From Butyrivibrio sp. (GTDB lineage Bacteria; Bacillota; Clostridia; Lachnospirales; Lachnospiraceae): a stretch of 64,000 nucleotides of DNA. Of the stretch, positions 30,066 through 38,645 are shown one piece after another; the first letter of the stretch is position 1, and each line of letters starts with the position of its first letter. The stretch spans positions 62,001 through 126,000 of the forward strand of contig SVGC01000008.1 in the NCBI GenBank assembly GCA_015056495.1, in the 5' to 3' direction. The notes beneath the pieces were generated by a model. The model was given only the letters and a program-made list of their open reading frames with translations. It had not been told where the DNA came from and ran no database searches. A program made the position numbers and the translations under genes.

Positions 30066-30629
30066 TCAATAGTTCTCTGCCTTCAGCTGGAAATAGTCTC
30101 TTGGATGATTGCACACAGGACATACTTCTGGTGCTTCCTTGCCTACAACGATATGTCCACAATTACTGCACTGCCATATGCAGTCACCATCTCTAGAGAA
30201 CACTAGCTTGTCTTCCACATTTTTAAGAAGTTTTCTGTATCGTTCTTCATGCTCTTTCTCAATTGCAGCCACGCCTTCAAAGAGCTCAGCAATCTCGTCG
30301 AAACCTTCTTCTCGCGCTTTTTTTGCAAAAGAAGGATACATTTCTTTCCACTCGTATGACTCGCCCTCTGCTGCTTCTTTAAGACAATCAATTGTGCTTC
30401 CAATGCCTGTTAAGATTTTGTACCAAATTTCAGCATGCTCTTTTTCATTAGCAGCTGTCTCAGCAAAAATATTTGAAATCTGGACATAGCCTTCCTTTTT
30501 AGCCTTTGAGGCAAAGAAAGTATACTTATTCCTTGCTTCCGACTCACCTGCAAAAGCTGCCTGTAAGTTCTTCTCTGTCTCAGTTCCCCTTAAATCCTCC
30601 GCTCTACATCTCCACTTGTTTTCTGCCAT
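30066..30629 (-). CDS. rbr: Rubrerythrin
   Basis: A non-haem iron peroxidase that detoxifies hydrogen peroxide in anaerobes using a diiron site and a rubredoxin-like centre. The 187-aa product has ferritin-like diiron motifs ([11 protein letters not shown] near residue 27, ANEKEHAE near 60, [13 protein letters not shown] near 125) and a C-terminal rubredoxin-type knuckle pair (WQCSNCGH and EVCPVCNHP). Length is typical. An AAGGAG site lies in front of the ATG. It supports a strict-anaerobe host. Confidence 0.95.
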   Translation of the reverse strand: MAENKWRCRAEDLRGTETEKNLQAAFAGESEARNKYTFFASKAKKEGYVQISNIFAETAANEKEHAEIWYKILTGIGSTIDCLKEAAEGESYEWKEMYPSFAKKAREEGFDEIAELFEGVAAIEKEHEERYRKLLKNVEDKLVFSRDGDCIWQCSNCGHIVVGKEAPEVCPVCNHPRDYFQLKAENY

Positions 30630-30713
30630 AAAAATCTCCTTTCATTAAATCATCTTTGCATAATTAGCTAATTTAACCTATGTTAATGTGAAAGCTCTAC
30701 AACACTATATTTC

Positions 30714-31373
30714 TTAATTCACAAACGCAGCTAGCCCTGGATACTCTTCGAGTCTTTTTCTTACATAACTTCTTTTAAACGCTGCAAATGCTGATTCTCG
30801 GCCGAGTATTGCCTTTAGCATCCTTGTATTTCTTTTTGAAGATGGATTATCCTTGTATCTGCTCAGTTCTTTATATAATATATTCATCGCTTCTGATAAA
30901 GATTTAATCCTCATGTCACATGCTGCTTCTCTAATGCCCGTATTCATCTTATTGAATGTTTCATACACTAATTCTGCAGTAAGTACACTTTGACTATCAT
31001 TACTATCAATTGCTTCAACTCTTACATTTCCTTGTATAAAATCAAAACTTACCAGCTTTTCAGGATCTTGCTTGCAACAATCTATAATTCCCGAATTATA
31101 CTTCTCTGCCTTTTTCACACTATTACAATGCCTGCAAGCCCAGAATAAATTATTCCAATCATATTTTCTGTCACGATATTTTCCATTCATATGTGGTAAA
31201 AGATGTTCGACCTCCGGATCTTGTAATTCTTTCAACTCACATATATAGCATTTATCATTAAAATCAGACTTTAACTGTCTGACAACATCAGGCTCATTAT
31301 AACTACCATTAACCTTTGTGGTCTCTATAGCCAATGACAAAGGTGCCGGGAAACTTCGAACAACCTTAACCAT
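30714..31373 (-). CDS. HNH endonuclease, PtuB-like (Septu-type system)
   Basis: The 219-aa product has an HNH fold: CYICELKE, EVEHLLPH, then WNNLFWACRHCNSVKK (residues about 41-93), with paired CxxC zinc ligands. This matches PtuB/TIGR02646-type HNH proteins paired with AAA ATPases in Septu. Its ATG overlaps the stop of the ATPase gene (TGATG), with AGGGAGG in front, so the two are translationally coupled. It probably cleaves nucleic acid when the ATPase senses phage. The family call is strong; activity is inferred. Confidence 0.82.
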   Translation of the reverse strand: MVKVVRSFPAPLSLAIETTKVNGSYNEPDVVRQLKSDFNDKCYICELKELQDPEVEHLLPHMNGKYRDRKYDWNNLFWACRHCNSVKKAEKYNSGIIDCCKQDPEKLVSFDFIQGNVRVEAIDSNDSQSVLTAELVYETFNKMNTGIREAACDMRIKSLSEAMNILYKELSRYKDNPSSKRNTRMLKAILGRESAFAAFKRSYVRKRLEEYPGLAAFVN

Positions 31374-32623
31374 CAAAAGTCCTCCCTGTTGTCAAATTCA
31401 GTTTTTAACCTTCTATATTCTGTTGTTACATCCAAAGCAAGATAATCTGGTATTTCATCAAGGTACAATTCTAGCTCTGCAATTGTATTCATATCATCAT
31501 CTGAAAGATTTTTCTTTGAAACCAAACTCTTATAACTATCAAACTTTTCACGTAGTTGTTTTGATAAATTATCAGCCTGAAAATATCCTGTCACAATTCC
31601 ATCGTATGGCAAATTAGTAAGTCCATCTGAAACTAATGTCTTATTCTCTAAATCGTATAGCGTAGCATTATTCGCACTACTGATTACAAATGGAGAATGG
31701 GTCGATATAATAAACTGAATATTTGGAAAAAGTGCCGTTAATAAGTCCAATACGTTTCTCTGTAATTCAAGATGCAAATGTGTTTCTATCTCATCTATAA
31801 GTACAATTCCCGGTAAATCAAAATTGAAAATACCATTATTATGCTTCTCCATTCGTACCATCAAATCTACAACTATATCCAAAACTGCAGCATATCCATC
31901 TGATAATTCTTGAAAACTAAATTCTTTATTATCTGATTGTTTAATTGAAAAACCGAACGTTTCCTCGTTAAAACATAATGTAGTACTATCATCTTGAAAA
32001 ATTTTTTTAAGAACTTTCTCAAAACCAAGAAACCACTTCTGTATTTTTAGCGCTTTATCTTCTTTCTCTGCAGATTTAGCCAAGGCCTCTGTCATCTTCA
32101 AATCAAGGATATATTTAACAAAATCGTTGCGCGGAGATTCCGTGATCATATAATTATCTTTAAGATTAACTTTTTCCACATGTGTAGGAATAATCGCATC
32201 AAATTTGCGATCTGCTTCATAAAATGCAACTATGAAACTACCTTCGTCAAAATGTGACTTGATACCATTTTCAGGAACATTGAATTCCAAGCTAATACCT
32301 TGCAAAGCATCCGCAAGTCTTCTTTTATTTCGTTGTATTCTTTCATTTATATTTGCTAACTCATTATCAGAAGCACCACGTTTCTTCAACATCTGCATTG
32401 TTCTTTCAAAGTTACTTATAATCCCCATCAACTCATCGAAATCGCCTTGAGTTGTAAGATAATTCAATTGCTCCGTTATTGCTTTTAATAGACTCGTTTT
32501 TCCGCTTCCGTTTTTTCCAGTTATTATTAGATTCTTTTTTCTACTGTCAGAAATAGGTATAGTTACATTTTTCAAATGTCTTAAACTTTCTATTTTAATA
32601 CTTTTTAGATAAATATCGTACAT
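31373..32623 (-). CDS. AAA/ABC-type ATPase, PtuA-like (Septu-type system)
   Basis: The 416-aa product is an SMC/OLD-like ATPase: Walker A IITGKNGSGKTSLL (residues 34-47), an ABC-signature-like QELSDGYAAVLDIV, Walker B GIVLIDEIETHLH and the switch IISTHSPFVIS. A helical insert lies between about residues 55 and 200. The gene order ATPase then HNH nuclease, coupled at TGATG, is that of Septu. The downstream partner is at 30714-31373. Confidence 0.83.
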   Translation of the reverse strand: MYDIYLKSIKIESLRHLKNVTIPISDSRKKNLIITGKNGSGKTSLLKAITEQLNYLTTQGDFDELMGIISNFERTMQMLKKRGASDNELANINERIQRNKRRLADALQGISLEFNVPENGIKSHFDEGSFIVAFYEADRKFDAIIPTHVEKVNLKDNYMITESPRNDFVKYILDLKMTEALAKSAEKEDKALKIQKWFLGFEKVLKKIFQDDSTTLCFNEETFGFSIKQSDNKEFSFQELSDGYAAVLDIVVDLMVRMEKHNNGIFNFDLPGIVLIDEIETHLHLELQRNVLDLLTALFPNIQFIISTHSPFVISSANNATLYDLENKTLVSDGLTNLPYDGIVTGYFQADNLSKQLREKFDSYKSLVSKKNLSDDDMNTIAELELYLDEIPDYLALDVTTEYRRLKTEFDNREDF

Positions 32624-32782
32624 AACATAATCCTTTCACCACTAGTCTGCCATAACAGCAGGTGGTCGATTTTACATTACAATCATCCTCATTTTCTCGA
32701 CAATAAACATATATATATTCATCTTTTCTTGCAACATAATTTTAGTAGAGTATTTGCAATAGAAGACAATTGTCATCATATT

Positions 32783-33538
32783 TTAGTCAATATAATAAAA
32801 CTTATTTTTTAGAAATTCATTTATTTCTATGACTTGATTAGGTTTATTCATTTCAATTGTATCGCCACATAATAAATAGTCATTCTCAACCTTATGATAA
32901 ATATATACTTTTTTTAACTCCTCTTTTCCACTAATATTTGAGAATTCTTTTTTCTCATAATAAACTATCGCCTTATCTATTCCATATGAAGAAAATACAA
33001 ATACTCTTATTATGTATGTTACTACTATCGCTACATACATGTAAAAAGCCACTTCCATCGGATGAATTTCCGATTGATAAAATGAGAAAGTTAACCCTGT
33101 TACAGGTAAGACAAAACTATACAGTGAAAGGAATTGGATAAATGAAGACTTCTTTTTACTTTTTTCTTCAGAATAATCTTTATCACCTTCTTTTTCATTC
33201 TTATTTCTTACTAAACATATAATGCCAGATATAAAAGTACGTGCAAGAAAAAAAATACAGCAAAGCCCTGCTATTAATTGCGCAATATTCTTTGATACAA
33301 CAATTACTTCAAGTAATAGGCAAAAACGAACTAATAATATCATTCCAAAAAGCAAAATATTAACAACAATATCATTATATAACCTTTTTTGCTCTTTTTC
33401 TTTTCTAGTATAAAGAGCATATTCTAAAACTGTTTCATTTATAAAAACAGTTTTGAACATAGGCGGAATAATAACAGCAATCAATGGTACAACTATCTTC
33501 TGTAGTAATATTAGCATACGTTTTCTTGGATAATGCAT
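32783..33538 (-). CDS. Unknown membrane protein
   Basis: The 251-aa product has five to six hydrophobic helices (about 11-30, 62-80, 85-105, 135-152, 165-185), a Lys/Glu-rich loop EKEGDKDYSEEKSKKKS near residue 115, and a soluble C-terminus. I recognise no family. It is upstream of the Septu-like pair, in the same direction, separated by 160 bases, and is A+T-rich. It could be an accessory or an unrelated passenger. Confidence 0.55.
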   Translation of the reverse strand: MHYPRKRMLILLQKIVVPLIAVIIPPMFKTVFINETVLEYALYTRKEKEQKRLYNDIVVNILLFGMILLVRFCLLLEVIVVSKNIAQLIAGLCCIFFLARTFISGIICLVRNKNEKEGDKDYSEEKSKKKSSFIQFLSLYSFVLPVTGLTFSFYQSEIHPMEVAFYMYVAIVVTYIIRVFVFSSYGIDKAIVYYEKKEFSNISGKEELKKVYIYHKVENDYLLCGDTIEMNKPNQVIEINEFLKNKFYYID

Positions 33539-33941
33539 TCATAACAAAATGCAGCCCTTCTCCTCTATATTCTTTTTGTTGATGTTTACCAAAAATCCTA
33601 GTATTTAAGGGATTCTGATAAACGTTTTACAGTTCCGTATATAGTCAAATGTGAACTTTACATAAAAGTTACACTAAATGCATACGATCACCATTCATCA
33701 TACTCCTCGCCGGCCATAAACGCCAATATTTGCGTTAACGACCGATTACTATTCTGATATGCTTCATACAGATCTATTTCATAAATGTATATTTGAAGCT
33801 AATCTTTAGTCAGGTCTGATGTTATGTCGTCTACTTTGTGTAAAAGGATGGAAGATTCATTTAATGTGTCGCCCCTAAATGTCTCCTTAACTCAGAATGA
33901 ATTATTCTGCTTTACTAATGGTACCACTTTTTCGAATAACG
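33539..33941. other. Gap with coding debris, no intact gene
   Basis: About 400 bases. Minus-strand frames show short protein-like stretches, for example ERVVALFEKVVPLVKQNN, NESSILLHKVDDITSDL and TQILAFMAGEEYDEW, each ended by stops and in shifting frames. These look like decayed reading frames; I cannot name their origin. Confidence 0.35.
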
Positions 33942-34125
33942 CTACAACACGTTCTTTATCCCCTTTCCGCACTCAGCTTGTGTCTTAGCATTATTTAATT
34001 TGATCCATGGTTTACTGCCATGTTTGAAGGTACTGGGGGGTACCATGTACGCATTGCATAGCGTGGAAACACTTCTCTGGATCCCAGATTACTACGATGT
34101 CTTCATTTTCATACATTCTATGCAT
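33942..34125 (-). pseudogene. Divergent 4Fe-4S mono-cluster (Fer4_19-like) protein, frameshifted
   Basis: From ATG 34125 (with GGGGGATATT in front) the frame reads MHRMYENEDIVVIWDPEKCF then HAMQCVHGTP. It then meets a run of six C (34035-34040 on the plus strand), after which it stops. Removing one C restores a second frame, STFKHGSKPWIKLNNAKTQA followed by ECGKGIKNVL, which matches the expected continuation (xRPWI region) of the small divergent ferredoxins. It ends early, so the usual C-terminal CPSGAL motif is also missing. It follows the Rieske fusion by 35 bases in the same operon direction. Confidence 0.65.
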
Positions 34126-34160
34126 AATATCCCCCTGCTTCTATTAGCTTATTCTTCTAC

Positions 34161-35888
34161 TCATTTTATAATTTTCTCAAAATCATCCTTTCCATGCTTA
34201 CAGATAGGGCAGATGAAGTCATCTGGCAAATCTTCTCCAATGTATTCATAGCCGCAGATAAGGCACTTCCAGACTGTTTCGCCCTTAGGGGTTGTGCCAA
34301 TTGGCCGTGGTTTTGGTTTGATGTCGCTCTGATAATATTCATAGGTGCAGGATGGTGTGTCAGAAAGGACTGTCATGAAGGTTGGCTCGCATATGAAAAG
34401 AGTGTGTGAACCAAGGTCAACTTCCTTATCAACTTTAAGGGAGAAATACGCATTGGTTCCTGCAGTGATATATGGAATTCCATTATCTGCAGTCTCATAT
34501 ATCTTAGTTTGGGCGCCTTCTTCTAATGCTTTTGATAGGGCATCGATAGCATCCGGTGCGAACTTATCAACTTCTCTTCCGGACTGGAAGCCGAAGTGTT
34601 TGAAAAGTTCAAATTTTGCGTCTTTGCTGATAACAGAGATGTTGCAGGCTCCCGACTCTTTGATCATATCGTGAGTAAAGTTAGCCTTATTGATAGCAAT
34701 AGATATTCTGTTAGGCTCCGATGCAACCTGAACTGCAGTATTGGTGATGCAGCCGTTCATCTTATCGCCTCTGACTGCTGTGCAAACGAATAGACCGTAA
34801 GATAACTTGTACATTGCTTTGGTGTTCATTAAAGGCATAGCCGTTCCTCCCTTTGAGAGCGTATTAGTCATACTATTACTATTTGGGTCTTCGGAATTTG
34901 CTTTTTCCTTCGGTTTATCATTCGCTTTATCCTGCAGCTCTTTTCTCTTAGACCGGTACTCTACTATTGGAAGATCTGCAGCAACGAGCATTTCAGTCAT
35001 GCGTGTTCCTGTAACTTTAGGAAGCTGAGTTTCGACTATCCGCTTGTCTTGTTTTTCGACGATTCTATTAGCCCTGCTGCCAAGCCAGGCTATCATCTTA
35101 TCAATTGCTCTTATGCCGGTAATCTTATTATAGAACCTTAACGCTATGATGGAATTCTCATCATCAACAGGTATGAAAAAAGCCAGAATCAGGATCTTGT
35201 CAGTTACGTGGTTAAGCCACATGTTGGGGAACTTGAATGTAAGATTAGTATCCTTGATCATGCTCTCATCTGCAGATTTAGGAGTCTGTCCTATATCTAC
35301 CTCGTTATTGGCGCTGGTCTGCATGGTGTTGTCGTCAAGCCAGACAACTTTTGGTCCGTTGCAGACTTTTTTGTTACCTCGTCCGATGGTGTTGTGATGG
35401 ACGAAGGCCAGATGCGATACGTCAAGCTGATTTTCGATTACTCTTGAATATTGAACTTTCCAGGCATCTTCGGTGTGGTCGTAGGTGTAGGATGAATCTG
35501 TTATGACTTTGAAATAGTCAGGCTCATGATCAGGCTCTTTATTTCCATACCAAGCGAAGATAATGCCACCTATCTCTCTTGATGGATAATATATTAAATT
35601 GAATCTGGAAAAATCCTGTTTGGATGAAAGTCCCTCAGATGGAATGTGGACGCACTTGCCTTTTAGATCATACTGAATGCCATGAAACGGGCAGGCAATG
35701 TTGCCATCTGTAAGGCAGCCTTTGGCAAGGGAGGCGCCCCTATGGGCGCAAAGGCTTGTCATAATACTAACATTGCCGCTGCCTGAGCGAAAAAATACAA
35801 GGTCCTTGCCAAAACGGCGCGCACCTAGTATCTGACCTTTCTTAAGAACATGAGAAGATAGTACTGCATACCACTGGTTAGGAATCAT
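34161..35888 (-). CDS. Three-domain redox fusion: Rieske oxygenase-like / flavin reductase / rubredoxin
   Basis: The 575-aa product combines three modules. Residues 1-320: a Rieske cluster (CAHRGASLAKG then CPFHG, CxHx16CxxH) and a mononuclear-iron-like region (ENQLDVSHLAFVHH). Residues about 360-510: a flavin-reductase-like FMN domain (LMNTKAMYKLSYGLFVCTA). Residues 525-575: rubredoxin (WKCLICGYEYIGEDLPDDF then CPICKHGKDDFE). A linker rich in Lys/Asp/Asn separates the first two. It could pass electrons rubredoxin-flavin-Rieske within one chain. ATG 35888 has AAGGGGGGTATAATC in front; the frame is open to 35912. Substrate unknown. Confidence 0.85.
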   Translation of the reverse strand: MIPNQWYAVLSSHVLKKGQILGARRFGKDLVFFRSGSGNVSIMTSLCAHRGASLAKGCLTDGNIACPFHGIQYDLKGKCVHIPSEGLSSKQDFSRFNLIYYPSREIGGIIFAWYGNKEPDHEPDYFKVITDSSYTYDHTEDAWKVQYSRVIENQLDVSHLAFVHHNTIGRGNKKVCNGPKVVWLDDNTMQTSANNEVDIGQTPKSADESMIKDTNLTFKFPNMWLNHVTDKILILAFFIPVDDENSIIALRFYNKITGIRAIDKMIAWLGSRANRIVEKQDKRIVETQLPKVTGTRMTEMLVAADLPIVEYRSKRKELQDKANDKPKEKANSEDPNSNSMTNTLSKGGTAMPLMNTKAMYKLSYGLFVCTAVRGDKMNGCITNTAVQVASEPNRISIAINKANFTHDMIKESGACNISVISKDAKFELFKHFGFQSGREVDKFAPDAIDALSKALEEGAQTKIYETADNGIPYITAGTNAYFSLKVDKEVDLGSHTLFICEPTFMTVLSDTPSCTYEYYQSDIKPKPRPIGTTPKGETVWKCLICGYEYIGEDLPDDFICPICKHGKDDFEKIIK

Positions 35889-35942
35889 GATTATACCCCC
35901 CTTCAACACCACTGTTAATTATGAATTATTACTTTCTAAAAT

Positions 35943-36112
35943 CTATTGGATATTTCTATCCCTATACAGCCTTGTCTCAAATATCCTATTAGCCACTTTA
36001 ACTACATTGTGATCATTTTTTACAAGTCCATACATAAACAGCTGAGCAATCGCATGAGTTTCAGCATAATCCCTGGCAACGATCAAAGCCTGATTATGAA
36101 GTAGAACATTTT
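35943..36112 (-). pseudogene. Remnant of an AAA-ATPase-like (PD-(D/E)XK) protein
   Basis: Minus-strand reading gives QALIVARDYAETHAIAQLF and MYGLVKNDHNVVKVANRIFE followed by TRLYRDR and a stop. This pattern (short helices, then GLVKN..V.V.NRIFE.RLY) is the middle region of the AAA-ATPase-like/DUF1703 proteins common in gut anaerobes. Both ends are missing. It abuts the stop of the Toprim-like gene. Confidence 0.55.
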
Positions 36113-36820
36113 TTACTTTGTCCTAAAAATCAATCCTAAATTTGTATGTCTCTTAAGCGAATTATTGTCCTTCTCAATATACATCCATGTCTTCTTGAAA
36201 GAATCTAAAACCGCAAATTCAGAATTGGTTATAAATTTTATAAATCCATTTATATCATCTTCATACTTTTCTGCAAATTCATCTGCAAGTTCTATCTTTT
36301 CAGCGTCTGTATATGATTTAAGCTCACCATATAAAACATGCTCTAAATTACAGGAATTATAATAAATCCTATATTTTATTCCCCCAGCCTTTAGTGAATC
36401 ACATATATGACCTGTCAGAAACAATTTTTCTAAAGCTGCTTTTTTACGATCATTTCTACTAATTGTAGATTTGACATTATCAGTTTCCATTCTATCTTCA
36501 AAATATAGGATTTCTGTAGCAAGCTTATTTTCCTTAACGAAGGTCGAATTCACAAAAGCACCATCAGTATCAGCCAAATGAATAATCTCGATTATGTCAT
36601 CTGGATCGTATCCATATTTTTCCATAGTTTGTTGAACCAGATTATTCAGTTTAGATACAATATTGTCTACTGAAACAGAGAAGTCTGTGGTGATATCACC
36701 ACCTATAACTACAAATTCCAGTTTTTCACTAGAGAAATATTCCTGAATAATAGTACCTAACGCTGCTTTATCAGATGCTCCCTCTACGATGAAAACAATA
36801 ACTTTCTTCTCAAGATTCCC
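36113..36820 (-). CDS. Toprim-like protein partnered with an ATPase (PARIS/RloB/AbiL-like)
   Basis: The 235-aa product starts with VIVFIVEGASDKAALGTII, the Toprim-type glutamate motif, then EIIHLADTDGAFVN, the second acidic motif (DxD). This matches the OLD-like Toprim partners (DUF4435/RloB-like) of ABC ATPases. The open frame extends to TTG 36856, but TTG 36820 has AGGAAAGAG in front; either way it overlaps the ATPase gene. It probably acts as the nuclease effector released or activated by the ATPase. The family call is from motifs only. Confidence 0.68.
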   Translation of the reverse strand, partial: GNLEKKVIVFIVEGASDKAALGTIIQEYFSSEKLEFVVIGGDITTDFSVSVDNIVSKLNNLVQQTMEKYGYDPDDIIEIIHLADTDGAFVNSTFVKENKLATEILYFEDRMETDNVKSTISRNDRKKAALEKLFLTGHICDSLKAGGIKYRIYYNSCNLEHVLYGELKSYTDAEKIELADEFAEKYEDDINGFIKFITNSEFAVLDSFKKTWMYIEKDNNSLKRHTNLGLIFRTK

Positions 36821-38201
36821 CAATACTCTTTCCTGCCTTTCTAAAAGCTCTAGCAATCTTTAAGCTGTTGGTCTCATCATAAATAACTTCATCCTGTCCC
36901 CCCAATGTAAGAGCCTTTATATATTGCTTTCTAAGGTTATTAGACTCTCTTACATTCTTCATTCTTATATATCGATTATCAGGATTTACTGTAGAGAACA
37001 CGATATTCTCTTTATCAAGCATTTCTAAAGCTCTAAGATTATGAGAAGTAAAAATCAGCTGGCCTTTACCATCCGTATTAAAAATATCAAGAAGTTCGCC
37101 CAGCATGTATTCAAAAATTCCAGCATCAAGCTCATCAATAACCAAACATACAGATGGCTGATTATAAGCCTGTATCAATGCGCTAAGTATGGAAATAATC
37201 TTAACTATCCCTTCTGATTCCATTCTGATCGGTATTTCAGGCTGATCATCTCTCTTAGACATAAGTTCAACCTTCCATCCATCTTCGCCAGAATCCAGCG
37301 CCTGCTTTCCATGCTCTTTTACTACAATCTGAAGCCCTGGAATAATCTTGTTAAGTACGATGTTGATCTGATCTACTATTCTATGTAATAGCTCTTTTTC
37401 TTCCAAAGGTAATGTTATAGGTTCTCTCAACAAAACCGGCAAATCGCCTTTGCTTCCGCCCTCATTCTCTTCAATTCTAAATGCCATTGGCAAGATTATC
37501 TGCGCTGTTATTACACCAGAATGTGCATTTCTGATCACAAATAGATCCTTTACAGCAAAATGATATAACGTCTTAATAATATCCGAGTAATCCCTAAAGC
37601 CATTTGAATACTGCCTACAAAACACTTCTCTGCTGCTCTCACCAAATATATATGAGCAGCGACTCTTTTCTGCCATCTTCTTAGCTACAATTAAATCTGT
37701 TTTGTTTTCTTTATTCTCTTCAACCAGTTCCTGAACTCTTATAGCAGGTTTAAATAGCTGTGATGAATCATTCCTGTCAAACTCAATAAAAACAGTTTTA
37801 TTCGTGCGTTCACCATTTTCATTCTTTGCACAGCTCATTGACTCTTTGTCTATAACAATACTTTTATCTTCTCTTTTCAAAACAACCTGATATGTTACTT
37901 CAAAAATCACTTTTTCAATAAAAATATTGAAATCTACTTCAAGTTCTGCGCTTTGAGAGCCTGTAGTCAGGTATTCAGTAATATCCTCATCAAGTGTACT
38001 TCCCACTAGAATTTTCTGAAGAAAGAACATAGCATCTACTACTGCTGTTTTTCCAGATCCATTTTGTCCATATATGCCAAGTACTTCTGAGCTATCGTTA
38101 ACGAACTCTTTTTTTAGGCACGATGGCATAACTATTTTCCCATTTCCAACATTTTTAAAGTTCTTAATGGTAAGAGCTGCTATACGTACGATATTATTCA
38201 T
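36810..38201 (-). CDS. ABC/OLD-type ATPase (AriA/RloA/AbiLi-like)
   Basis: The 463-aa product has Walker A GIYGQNGSGKTAVVDAMFF (near residues 42-60), MESEGIVKIISILSAL (signature region), Walker B VCLVIDELDAGIFEYM and the switch LIFTSHNLRALEML. This is an AAA_15/AAA_21-type sensor ATPase as in PARIS AriA or RloA. Its 3' end overlaps the Toprim-like gene, so the two form one unit. AGGAGG lies upstream of the ATG, and a sigma-A-like promoter lies at 38223-38250. Confidence 0.78.
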   Translation of the reverse strand: MNNIVRIAALTIKNFKNVGNGKIVMPSCLKKEFVNDSSEVLGIYGQNGSGKTAVVDAMFFLQKILVGSTLDEDITEYLTTGSQSAELEVDFNIFIEKVIFEVTYQVVLKREDKSIVIDKESMSCAKNENGERTNKTVFIEFDRNDSSQLFKPAIRVQELVEENKENKTDLIVAKKMAEKSRCSYIFGESSREVFCRQYSNGFRDYSDIIKTLYHFAVKDLFVIRNAHSGVITAQIILPMAFRIEENEGGSKGDLPVLLREPITLPLEEKELLHRIVDQINIVLNKIIPGLQIVVKEHGKQALDSGEDGWKVELMSKRDDQPEIPIRMESEGIVKIISILSALIQAYNQPSVCLVIDELDAGIFEYMLGELLDIFNTDGKGQLIFTSHNLRALEMLDKENIVFSTVNPDNRYIRMKNVRESNNLRKQYIKALTLGGQDEVIYDETNSLKIARAFRKAGKSIGES

Positions 38202-38222
38202 CTACTACAACCTCCTACCTGT

Positions 38223-38250
38223 ATCATAGCATAGCATCAAAAAAAAGCAA
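38223..38250 (-). promoter_or_regulatory. Promoter of the ATPase-Toprim pair
   Basis: Minus-strand TTGCTT and TATGAT separated by 16 bases, with TGC before the -10 (extended -10). It ends about 22 bases before the ATPase start. Confidence 0.6.
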
Positions 38251-38314
38251 ATATTTTTAGCAAAATCGTAATAAAAATACGTTTTCACCAAAAACATTTG
38301 CATTTATACCAAAA

Positions 38315-38334
38315 TGTTGTAGACCTTTCAAATT
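38315..38334 (-). repeat. TGTTGTAGACCTTTC repeat, copy 2
   Basis: Twenty bases here match the copy at 50434 almost exactly (TGTTGTAGACCTTTCAAATT); the 22890 copy shares the first 15. It stands alone between the ATPase promoter region and the IS1634-like debris, and could be a solo transposon end. Confidence 0.7.
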
Positions 38335-38401
38335 TTAATGATAAACTTCCTACCTTTTTAACTCTCGTCATCACTTCCAGTGAATTCACTCAAAAAATCT
38401 C

Positions 38402-38641
38402 TTAATACAGCGTTGATGTTTTTTTATTCTCCTCATCAACGTCACCATTTATGAATTCTATGATCTCTTTCAGTGACTTTTTGCTCTTTTCGAAAGCCTT
38501 TACCAATTCCTTGCTCTCAAGTTCCCTGCGCTTTGTTATGAGCTTGTCCAATTCCTTAAGTTCTGCTTCATATCTATCCTTTGCCTTAAATACTGCTTCT
38601 TCCTGTTTCTTGATTCTATCGTCTAAGCTTGTTCTTGCCAT
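38402..38641 (-). CDS. Small coiled-coil protein coupled to the IS1634-like transposase
   Basis: The 79-aa product is highly charged and helical (EEAVFKAKDRYEAELKELDK then LITKRRELESKEL), a probable coiled coil. ATG 38641 has GGGAGGACTGATATC in front, and the transposase frame ends only five bases earlier, so the two were probably translated together. This suggests an IS passenger (second ORF). I do not recognise a named family; a DUF4315-like relation is possible. Confidence 0.6.
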   Translation of the reverse strand: MARTSLDDRIKKQEEAVFKAKDRYEAELKELDKLITKRRELESKELVKAFEKSKKSLKEIIEFINGDVDEENKKTSTLY

Positions 38642-38645
38642 GATA

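Noticed and set aside
34000..34251. 83-codon plus-strand frame
   Set aside because: Overlaps the frameshifted ferredoxin-like gene and the rubredoxin end on the other strand; no coding features of its own.
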